This document shows positions 49,753 through 59,442 of a stretch of DNA of 64,000 bases, in pieces. The notes beneath the pieces are model-generated. The model saw nothing but the letters and a program-made list of their open reading frames with translations. It was not told where the DNA came from and ran no database searches. Made by a program: the position numbers and the translations under genes. Source of the DNA: Neelides folsomi (lineage: Eukaryota > Arthropoda > Collembola > Neelipleona > Neelidae); contig JAQGBZ010000007.1 of assembly GCA_034687125.1 (NCBI GenBank), positions 186,001-250,000 of the forward strand, in the 5' to 3' direction. The stretch's first letter is position 1, and each line of letters starts with the position of its first letter.

Positions 49753-49841
49753 CAGTCTGAGTTATAAGTCACGCTCAAAGTCACTATTCGATTTTCAAAG
49801 TGACAGATTGAAAAATTCGACGTGACTTATGACTCAGCCTG
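49753..49841. mobile_element. MITE-like hairpin, 89 bp, TA target duplication
   Basis: The 21-bp ends CAGTCTGAGTTATAAGTCAC(G) and (C)GTGACTTATGACTCAGCCTG pair at 19 of 21 positions. They are flanked by TA on both sides (49751-49752, 49842-49843). The inner part also pairs partly (AAAGTCACT with AGTGAC). It is non-coding, about 380 bp after the Hakai stop. Confidence 0.7.
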
Positions 49842-50621
49842 TAGATAAAATCTGAATGTACCAATGACCAACTTATCTATATATAACTAGAGTAAAATTT
49901 GTAACATAAACTATGTTGTTAAATTAAACAATAGTGCTGGAAGTAATTTAATTTCAATGTTTAATACTTAACCCGACTCTATGATTAAATTACATCACAT
50001 TTCTTTTTAAACATTTTCTTTGCATATTTTAATATAATACCAAAAATAAGCATTTTCACTAACATTTGTACACAAGGTTTATATTTGTACAGTTGCTAGT
50101 ATACTTATATTGCTATTTATATTTTGAGATTTTAATATATCATTCGAGGTCTAATTGCTTATTAATGTCAAATAATCCAATTATGCCAATTAAGTATTTT
50201 TAGATATTGACTTCAGTTTTGACATTAGCTGTTTATTGACTAATTCTCAATAAAAATCTATAAAATAAATTACAAAGTTTATATTCAACATATATAAATG
50301 AGTTTATTAATTTAAAATATAAACTCAAAAAATCCTTTTACCAACTAAAGATAAATCTAGAAAACAGTTTGTGTAGGCAATGAAATTCAAAAGGTACCAT
50401 ATTAAATTGCGCATGAATATGATTGGGAATATCAGCTCACAATATTGAGCTAGAAAGGATTTTAATTGAATTGGGAATTTGGGACTTTGGCACTCGAAAA
50501 AAGATGAAAAAAATTTCATCCTGCGAAAAATCTTTTTAGAGTTTATATTACTACAGCTAGTATATTAGGTCATAGGATTTAACTTATATTTATTTAGATA
50601 TCACGTAAAAAAACATCTCTA

Positions 50622-51002
50622 CAGGGTGAGGCTAAAGTCGCTTCGTTTTTTAATCATTTAATAACTTAAAGGGGATCATTGATAAAAATCTTTTGATAGC
50701 AATTCGATGGGGAGTATATCAATATATTATGTATCCAAATATAAGCCGAAATGGTTAAACATTAAATAAACGACAGTCACTTTTCTTTGAGAAAACGTGA
50801 TTTCTCGCAGAAAAGGACTTCAGAAAGGAGGTTTTCTGTGTATCGAAGCCAAGATTTAGCTTAATTAACCAGTTAAATTTCATTTTTATATGATATGATA
50901 TACTCTAAGGAAGATACCAGCCAATTTTAATAAAAATCTATTAAAGAATAAAAAAGATATGATTGATTTTGAACAAAACGAAGCGACTTTAGCCTCACCC
51001 TG
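50622..51002. mobile_element. 381-bp non-autonomous Tc1/mariner-like MITE
   Basis: The terminal inverted repeats are perfect over 28 bp: the left starts CAGGGTGAGGCTAAAGTCGC at 50622 and the right ends at 51002. They are flanked by TA (50620-50621, 51003-51004). The interior is AT-rich with no transposase-like frame, so it would depend on an enzyme made elsewhere. Perfect terminal repeats suggest recent activity. Confidence 0.88.
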
Positions 51003-52210
51003 TATATGAAATTTCTATCCGTAATTCACAATTTTAGCAAAAAAGACTCTCTGTATGCTTGAACTGAAATTCAACGTAAAGGTATGCGGAGCAAGCAATG
51101 TTTTTTTTGCGACAAAAATGAAACCAATTCTTTAGATGACTGGAATTTAAATGAAAGGTTCAGACTTCAGACCACCATACATATACCTGTATGTCTACAT
51201 TATATATTTAATATTTTATTTGCTACTTTTTATTGATTGGCTTCGAATAAAACTTTCCTTTTGCCCATTCCTCCAAACTTTCGATCAAATTCTTAAATAT
51301 TTGAGATTTTTAATGAATTGAATATATGGATTGATATATATTGTTAGGTAAATACACATTATGAACAATAAATTTTTGATAAAATATTTTGAAATATCAA
51401 CCATACGTTGATGGGAATTAGGTATTACGGGCCATATATTAAATCCATGAACAAAGCAGCAAATTAAATAATTACCAAGTCTCAATGTTCAACTATTATG
51501 AATCAGCATAAATATAAAAGTATAGGAACTGCAACTGTCGTCAATTTATCCAATATACCATACATACTCTATATGAATGAACTTATATAAATAGAGTTGT
51601 TACCTTATACATATGGTATACTTAATACCTATACTACACCATTGAAAGCCATAATGGGTTCAGCAATTAAGAATCTTTGAGCTCATTAATTAAACTCTTT
51701 CAAATGAGCAGAGTAATTAAGGAGCTTAATTAAAGGCCATAAAGCCATAAGAAGAGTTTTAAACGAAAATATAAATGATATTTATTTGAGTTGTGATCAG
51801 TCTGTAATTTCCAATTAATCCCAGACAAGAATCACTAATCACATTACGTTATTAACAAATCTGAGAACATGATTCAATTAATTAATCATCAATTACTGGA
51901 ATTTTTTGAACTTTTTTGATAAAAATTAACCAAAACTTGGGTCATTTAATAAGTTGAATACCTCAACTGCTGATGGTATTTTTTTAAATTACAGTTCAAA
52001 AGTTATTTCGAAATTTCATTCATTATTATCTAATCTTACGTCTGGGGGTGAATGCATTGTAAAAGTACATTGATAAAAGTAACAGCAGACATGTACTCAC
52101 TTTATGCATCAAAGATATCTTTAATTTGAAATTTGATTGACTGGATTGTGAGAAGTGTGATGTGCTGATGAATGTCCGTCGAAATACTCGATTTGCCATC
52201 CGTTGACGTA

Positions 52211-52560
52211 AGGGGTGAGATGTGTGTGGATTGAAAGATGAAAGGTCAGAGTTTTCTCAGTTTGTAAGTAGGGATAGAGTTCAGGGTTATGAAGTGCGGG
52301 GTGCGGGTCCTTGGACAGCGCATCTCAGCATGTGCACTCCGTGTCTGAAAAGGACTTTGGAGAAGAGTCGGAGGGAGAAGTTTCAACTACAAGGAACTTG
52401 TGGATCCCTCACAAGAATTTATCGATCTCTCCGGCACTTCCCCTCACAAAAGGGAGAGGAAGGCGAGGATCTGAGGTTTTCTCCTCCAGAGTGGTCATCA
52501 ATGTCTACCTCGCCACAATAGCTCTCCATTCCACTCCGCTGCCTACAAGTAGGGTCTTAC
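52211..52560 (+). other. GC-richer island with overlapping open frames, 5' of the transcobalamin-like gene
   Basis: A GC-richer patch in AT-rich DNA ends about 50 bp before the ATG of the transcobalamin-like gene. Two overlapping plus-strand frames stay open for 85-100 codons. One contains a helix-like stretch (SSRVVINVYLATIALHS) reminiscent of the helical repeats of the downstream protein, but the similarity is too short to trust. It may be promoter, 5' untranslated exon or a decayed coding fragment. Confidence 0.3.
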
Positions 52561-52610
52561 TTACAAGACTTACTTGTTAGACTCACTTAGTAGGAAAATT
52601 GTACTTCATA

Positions 52611-55600
52611 ATGAGAGCAACTTGGACTTTTCTGGCACTCATTGCTGGTTTCTCTGTCTCGGCCGCATCACGTAAGCCTCGTCATTCTTCCGTTCTCCAT
52701 TCATCTTAATTCCTTGTAGAAAACGGGATTTCGGCGGAGGTCCGGAAAAACTTGGAAGAGACGAGACGACAAGCCCTGGGATGGATCCGCTCTCATGCCA
52801 TACAAGACGAGGAATGGCAGAAAGGTGACACTGCCAGAGTTGTAATTGCTCTCGCCGCTTCACTCGATGACTGGCCTCAGAAGAAAGATCTTATCTCTAG
52901 ATTATTAGCTAAACAATTAGAGATAGAACTCCTAGCAAAGCTACTCAGGTCAGCCTTCTTTCTCTCTCTTTATTAATTCAAAGTATGGATTGGGTAGTTA
53001 ATATAATATAGAGTTAACTAAATAGATATTTAGCCGTAGATTGAGATCAGATTACAAGTTCCCAAGATGCGACTTGTACAGTTGTACATGTAAGCATATT
53101 TTTGCAAGTATTCTATAATGCATAACTAGTGAGAGCAACGAGAAACTTAAGCTGATTCAATTCATAATAAAATTCGTTGAAGAAATTCTCATACTTATAT
53201 GGTAATATTATACAATAGAATAGAACTAAACATAGAAATTCAAGTAGGCAGTTTTATTCGGCGGAAATACGCTGCTTTTGTTCACTTTACCAAATGACTT
53301 GATCTTGTAGAGTTTATTGTTCAGGATTGCATTCATATTTTAGTATATGTATACATACAAGGCTAATTTTAGCACTCTTGCAAAAACCTAATTCAAAATA
53401 TGGCTTTATATTTGTTTTTTTTAAATATTTTCTCACGGAGTGTAATATTACTTGTACATAGTTTCATACTGTCATTATTTTTATTATATTTTTCCTACTG
53501 CTCTAAAAGATATTTAAATAATGTAAAAAGACTTTTAGTTAAATTGTTATTTGTAATTGAAAACTTTCATTCTTATCATGTATAATTAAATTGCTTAGAG
53601 CTATTTTGAAAAGACCGTTACAATTTCCATTTATGTACTACTTGAATTTGGCGTTTGAACATGAGACTTTGATGAAGTATTTGCATTAGGTAAATTCTTA
53701 AAATTCACAGCTCTACTTTTGAGGCGTTCCGTCGAGCGAATGTTTATGGAGCTCATTTGAATTTAATTTATTCTTAAGGCCTCATGAACATGAATGTCCC
53801 TTCAAACCTCCTGAGCCATTCCATCATTATCCAAAGAGTAAAAGCTAAGCAAAATGGTTCTTCTTTCAACATCTTCTTTTATAATCCCCCATGCGTCAGA
53901 AATTGTGCCCAATAGAACCCATGGAGAATTTTCTTTCAAAGGGACTTCAATCTTAAGATGAGGATAATGAAAAGTGTGTGCTCGTAAGTCCGAGAATGGC
54001 ATTGCTCTAACAATATGACATACTTCACTTTGTGAAACCCGGGTATTAGAAAGGGCAGTTAAATCGGCCCCTCACGTCTTCTCTAAAAAGAGGTCTAAGA
54101 GACCCAACGAAGGAGAAGATCTCTATGTTTGATATCAATCCTTGTGGAATAGGAAGAGAGATGAAGGAGTCACTCCGGGGAAAATTGCGCTCTACTCCCT
54201 TGCTCTCACAAGCATTTGCAAAAATCCTATGGATTTTTACGGGCACAACTTAATTGGTAAGAACTGAAGAAGATGATTCCTTCATTGTGAACACACACGT
54301 TTCCCCCAATTGTTTAGCTTCGCTCGAGAGGCATCACAATGCGCTGGAGAACATGGAGTATCCCGAAACCTTTGGATTCGGCCTCGCTTCCCTTGCCACT
54401 TGCCTCAGCGGAGTTCATCTCCACAAGCGGGACGTGAGGAGTTTGTACCAAATTTCTCGCCAAGAGCTCAAACCGCATCTTGTCGGTGAGTTTCCCCCCG
54501 ATGGAGTTCGCTTTTATTAAATTCCGGGGGACCGAACAGACACGCGAGGAATGGCACTCCTGGCTCTCATTTGCGCTCGTGAGCAGAAGAAGAGTCACCA
54601 CTTTGAGAAACGGATTAAGGAGGAAGTAGACGTTCTGGGTAAACTTCAAGAACCTGATGGAACCTTTGGAAATCTTCACTCGACCTCAATAGCCATCCAA
54701 GTACGTGATTCTCTCCCCTGCTTATTAACTAACTGTAGTATCTAATATAATAATAGCGTAACTTAATTACTTTTATTTAATCAATTAATTCATAATTTTT
54801 GGAGCCAATTAATAACAGGTAATTAATCTGGTAATTGGACTCATTTGGTTAGGTTCTTAGTAGCGGCGAGAATTGGGCGTGGAACGCGACGGCCGCAGCG
54901 TCCGCCCTCATCTCCATGCAAGAAAAGAATGGAGGGTTCATGGGGAATTTCCATGCGACGGCCGAGGCCCTGGTTGCTACTTCGGCTCTCCTTAACGGTC
55001 TCGGGGTTCTTGGGCTCACTCACTCAAGGTGCAATGCAAGAAAGGCCCAACCGACAAAGACACCCGAAAGTTTCATGGGAAACACGACGGAACAAATGGG
55101 CATCTGGGGAATTGAAAAACATGACCTTCTTACATTGTCAGAACCGCCACCTCCAAAGGCCACAACCGTTGAGCTGGCCAATGTGACCTATTGGCTCTGG
55201 ATCGGCCCTGATCCCCTCACTGCGGAAAGATTCAACCTGAGCTTTAAGGTTCAGGTCAACACGACGTTTTTTGCCCTCATGCAAAAGGCGGCAGAAACTT
55301 CGGAAAAATACGAGTAAGTGACTGCATGAAATGAAGGGTATAGATAAATAATGTAATATTAATGTAGGCAATTTTGCCTAAATTGGACCAACGGTCCCCA
55401 CAGGCTTCATGAGGTTTAATCCATTTGGTCTTGGGTAGGTTCGCTACTACTGTGTGGCCAAATGGACATTACATTCATACAATTAACGGAAACCGGGAGA
55501 CGCCTGTCGGATATCACTACTGGCTCCTCTACAAACTGAAATCCGATCCGAACCCTGCGGACCCTCCGCCAACAACTTTTGTGGCCCCAGCAGGTGGATA

Positions 55601-55729
55601 AGTTTTCTTACATAAATTCCATAATGGCATACCTCGCATTCCTAACATGTTTGTGTGATCATTTCAGGAGTTGATGAGCTCTACATTCAAGACGGAGACG
55701 TTTATCTCTTCTGGTTCAAAAAAATTTAA
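52611..55729 (+). CDS. Transcobalamin/intrinsic-factor-like secreted protein with DUF4430-type C-terminus
   Basis: Probably a secreted cobalamin (vitamin B12) binding protein; ligand binding is inferred from family. Seven exons (52611-52671, 52720-52948, 54331-54485, 54540-54700, 54853-55313, 55439-55593, 55668-55729) give 427 residues, equal to the length I recall for human transcobalamin-2. The signal peptide is MRATWTFLALIAGFSVSAAS. The alpha-helical repeat domain, about residues 25-240, includes TARVVIALAASLDDWP, GFGLASLATCLSGVHLHKRD, DTRGMALLALIC (compare DTAAMAGLAFTC), DGTFGNLHSTSIAIQ and TAAASALISM. The C-terminal domain, about 290-427, is beta-rich with potential N-glycosylation sites (NVTY, NLSF, NTTF), and ends GVDELYIQDGDVYLFWFKKI. 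The exon 3 start at 54331 is chosen by phase; an acceptor at 54318 has the stronger polypyrimidine tract but the wrong phase. The 1.4-kb intron 2 holds an antisense coding-like segment. Confidence 0.85.
53802..54246 (-). pseudogene. Antisense coding-like segment with one frame break, unidentified
   Basis: In intron 2 of the transcobalamin-like gene, the minus strand holds two abutting open frames of protein-like composition. The upstream one (54046-54246) contains DSFISLPIPQGLISNIEIF and runs to FREDVRG. The downstream one (open 53802-54071, stop at 53802-53804) contains SEVCHIVRAMPFSDLRAHTF and ends LDNDGMAQEV. They overlap and differ by one base of register, as if one gene suffered a single indel. 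In-frame stops (TGA at 54072-54074 for one, TAA just upstream of 54246 for the other) bound them. I do not recognise the family. It could be a nested exon, a retrocopy, a pseudogene or a consensus error. Confidence 0.35.
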
Positions 55730-56251
55730 GCTGTTGGAAAGTCTTGGACTATTACAATTATGAATTAATATCTATTATTTATTTTCATCGGCACGCCACG
55801 CTTGACTAAATGTCCTATTCAAAAGGACGATCTAAAATTATAAAATTGTGAATGTCGGGAATGCTGAGAGTGACTATATAAATAATAATAATATATTTAA
55901 AAAAATGTAAAATGACATTTAGGAATGATATATATATATATATGCGAATCAATTAGAAAGCTAATAATATTTATTTTTAAAACAGAGCCTCTTGAATAAT
56001 TTCAAAGCTTATATGAAAACTATTACCTATTAATTATAAAAAACATTAAAAGATGATATTGAATGAACTGTTTAGCGCCTTGTGAGTACGAGATCGGAGC
56101 TACCTTATTCTATTTTTCGCCAATTGAATGTTGAGACTATGACGAGCTGAGGAATTGAATAATCTTAAATTATATTACTAATTATATTAATACTTGCGAG
56201 TGAGTCCGGAAAGAGACTGTTGTACTTGTATAGTTCCTAGTGTGTATTTTG
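55730..56251. other. AT-rich DNA, 3' flank of the transcobalamin-like gene
   Basis: It includes the 3' untranslated region of the preceding gene and a (TA)n run at 55928-55943. No coding signal is seen. Confidence 0.5.
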
Positions 56252-56489
56252 ATGGCGGAACAGCCGTGTTTTCGTGTTCAATTTCCGCCACCGATTTCCT
56301 CAAAGTCGGGAGTGCGAGGGCCGCCTGGCAATTAACCCGCTTCCCTTTAGACACCATTTACTTTACAAACGAAGCACGGAGTTCCCCAATCTTCCCACGA
56401 GGCTCTTGGAGCTCCACCGGGGAAAGTACTTCCAACGGACACGGCCGCCGACTCTAATTGAGCCTCCCAAAGTAGAGTTCCGTGTGTGA
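56252..56489 (+). CDS. Putative small protein of unknown function, frame uncertain
   Basis: A GC-richer patch in AT-rich DNA. An ATG at 56252 opens MAEQPCFRVQFPPPIS and closes after 27 codons. A second frame, one base out of register, is open from 56253 to the TGA at 56487-56489. It carries protein-like sequence such as CEGRLAINPLPFRHHLLYKR and ends RTRPPTLIEPPKVEFRV. A second exon with an acceptor near 56261 (AACAG) or a one-base frame break could explain the pattern. No family was recognised. The codon-like texture and Pro-rich conserved-looking tail are the only support. Confidence 0.3.
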
Positions 56490-56705
56490 AGTCTGCCGTG
56501 TGTTATTCCATCGATTCCAATGCACAACCTGCACGTCTGAATCTCATCTAATTAAGCCTTTAGAATAGGGAAGACTGTAGCGGCAGAGAATACGAAAAAG
56601 ATAGTACCTTACTAATATACTGATTACACGGAATTTGAAGTGTCAAAAAAGGAACGCGAGTGCAGTACTTAACAATGTTTAGCCTTCCTATATTAATCAA
56701 TAAAG

Positions 56706-57354
56706 TTAGGACGAGCATCGCAGATTCACAGATTCCTCATCAGCGAAGATGACAACTTTGAAAGGGATCAAGTAGCCATTGGAATCTGCAGGACTTCGGG
56801 CCAAGAGCGTTCCTTTGACCTCTTTACCGGGAATGCACCATGGTCTCATCGTTCTTCGCTCTGCCAAGGGGCGAACAACATTACTTTTTAATCGTTCTTC
56901 ATCCTTAGAAGACTCTTCTGCTCGAAATAAATCATTTATACAAACATTGGGAAATGTCTGGGCTTCAAAGCCAATTTCTTCTAGTTCTAATAATTCCACT
57001 TCACACTGCATTTATAAACAAAATGATTGATTTCGTACTCGACGGCTTGAAGGTGATGACTGATCCTTTACCATTGTTCAACACCACTAGTATTCAATGT
57101 CGTGCAATTCATGTGCAAACTGCAATTAGAAATGAATGTATTAAAATCACATATATTTATATTTTCATCTCATAAATTCACATTCAATGTAATGTGTATA
57201 AATTCATATGTAACAAGAAAGACAAATATAGACTCATCTTCATTTTGCAAAGGAGCCGAAATTGACTTTCAAGGTTTCCTTCGAAGGTTATCTTTTTAGC
57301 CATTGACCTTATTTTTAAAAATGCATCAATGGACTTGGATGTAATATCACTCAT
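56706..57354 (-). CDS. Putative multi-exon gene of unknown function, model incomplete
   Basis: Two segments look coding on the minus strand. The first starts with ATG at 57352-57354 and reads MSDITSKSIDAFLKIRSMAK, then to LCKMKM at about 57234. The last runs from about 56998 (acceptor ATGCAG) or from ATG 57009-57011 to the stop at 56706. It contains CEVELLELEEIGFEAQTFPN, RPWCIPGKEVKGTLLARSP and LIPFKVVIFADEES. A possible middle exon lies at about 57069-57122 between a CAG acceptor and a GTAAAG donor, but its phase does not connect both neighbours without a stop. The exon chain is therefore unresolved. Taken alone, the last open frame would encode 101 residues. I do not recognise the family. 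Confidence 0.4.
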
Positions 57355-59442
57355 TTTCTCAGTTTAGAGCGATAATTACAATTGGACGAAGCTCCAAAAT
57401 CTTATTACTATTACATCACATTAAACAGTAAGTTTGCTTTATTATAAACTTGTCAGATTTGTATATATTTTATTTGTTATTGGATGTTAACTTAATCTTA
57501 ATCTTTTAACACTAGTAGTAATACCCAATAAATACATTCTCAATATTCTACCCAAAATTTAGTGAATATAAACTTAATCTACAAATATATTCTAATATTA
57601 GTTATGTAGGTATTTTCAGTTGACATTAAAAAAGAATCTTTTTATATGATTCGTTATTAATTATTATTCATTCTTCTTACTTTCCAACCCTGAATCTTTA
57701 CACATGATTTTAACATTTAGATAAGTCTGTGTTTAATATGTAATCCTACATGGGTACGTAATAGTATAGAATATTTATATTAATATAATATATATATATA
57801 TATTACATTTATACCCATACCCCACTAGACCCATGCTAAATAAGTACACCATACAGATAAATACAGATATTTGTATATAAAATGTGAACCGACGTCATTT
57901 CTCACTCATACTCATAAATATCATATTACTTGACTGAAAAGAAAAGGCCAAGTCCCTGTGGGCAAGTTGAGTTTGGAATAACGTAAAAGATCAATATGTA
58001 AACTACTTACTTTATATCAGTATTAGGTATTCATAGTTTAATGGAGTTATGTTAGTATATGTCGTGTCATTTAAATTCTTCATCTAATTTAGTTAAATGT
58101 TAAATCAGAAATGTCAATCCGTTTATTTTGACAATGTTTTACCCAGTGTTAGGCTGCTAGAGATCTTTAGAGATCTTTACTTTATACTTATATGGAGTAG
58201 ATACATTCATAATACATATTATACCTATATACTAATACATACATATACCTTACTATGTAATACACAGCTAATTTCAAAGTGAATAATAGATTAGATAATA
58301 AAAGACTTCAATACTATAAAATGTTGTTGATATGTGAAGATGAGAAATTCAGAACGAGGTGTTGGGTCTTTAGGGAATCCATAACCATCCTGAATTTTAA
58401 TTGATTTCTGAGAGTACTAAAGAGAGAATCTATAACAATACGTTTGTTTAAAGTAGTCCATTAAGGTAAATTGACTCTGACTGTGAGTATAAATTGCATG
58501 AACTTTGGAGGGGAGATATGGAGCATAAGTGTGTAGGGTCGTGTCCTAGCCAATTTGCAATTATGAAATACTTTCGTTGAGAGAGATGCAATTGCGTTCT
58601 GATTAAATCTCTCATGCTTTGCCCCATCACATCCTTCAAGCGGGCCCATTTCCTTGATTTCGGCAAAAGGTCAAAGTGTGTAGAGAAAAAAACATCTCAA
58701 TGCGTAAGATCACTGGGAAGAATAATTATTAAAAACCCGAGAAAAACGTAAAGTGATAAACTTGGGCTTGCGGAAATTAGCCCATACAAGGGGTTTAAGG
58801 AAGCAATGACTTAGTTGAAAAATGCGAATGGGTCCAGAAAAGACGACGGCTCCAAGAGTCTTTCCATGCTCATTTCTCTTTTTTGCCCTCTCGTCGGCAC
58901 AATTTGACTTTTTACAAAGTTGAAAGTATCCAGGCGTCGTTAGAGCCCAACTCTACTTCCACACTTCCACTTTTATTTCCCCATAATGCACATTCGTAGT
59001 ATTGGGGGCCCTTTGCTCTTTTGGGGAAAATCAATACGGTGGGGTTTGGAGAATATTTTATATTAAATAATCGTTGGAGAGCAGGCTGTGACTTGCCCAT
59101 TATAACTAATACATATTACATATTCCTACACATGTACCTATAAGAATATGTAGTTGTGGGGTGAAGGAAGTGTTATGGGAATGAGTAAGGGTAGGAAGTG
59201 CTACCGAATCTCCACACTCATCACCATTACTGACTGCGTGGATAGGACATGGAATGTAGGACTTGGTGGATGGCTCTTACATCAGAGACAAGTTTTCAGA
59301 GTTGTTCATCATTGAGAGGGACCATTAGGAGGCCCAATTACAAATTGGCCCCAATGAATTGGGTAGGGGTGACCAATGCCACGAACCCCTTTTTCTTCAT
59401 TTAAGCATTGGAGCGACTGATGAAAGGATCGCGTCTTCTACT
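57355..59442. other. Intergenic DNA upstream of the sPLA2 gene
   Basis: AT-rich to about 58380 with a (TA)n run at about 57786-57803, then moderately GC-richer to 59440. Short open frames at 58448-58666 and 58912-59100 on the minus strand show no domain or splice context and are not called. The part nearest 59443 should contain the sPLA2 promoter and 5' leader. Confidence 0.45.

Larger units (their letters stand above)
49379..52210. other. AT-rich intergenic DNA with two MITE-like elements
   Basis: No coding signal was found between Hakai and the transcobalamin-like gene region. The start should include the Hakai 3' untranslated region; no canonical AATAAA was seen close to the stop. It contains the hairpin elements at 49753-49841 and 50622-51002, listed separately. 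Confidence 0.5.

Noticed and set aside
58448-59100. Two minus-strand open frames upstream of the sPLA2 gene
   Set aside because: Short, no domain, no splice signals in phase.
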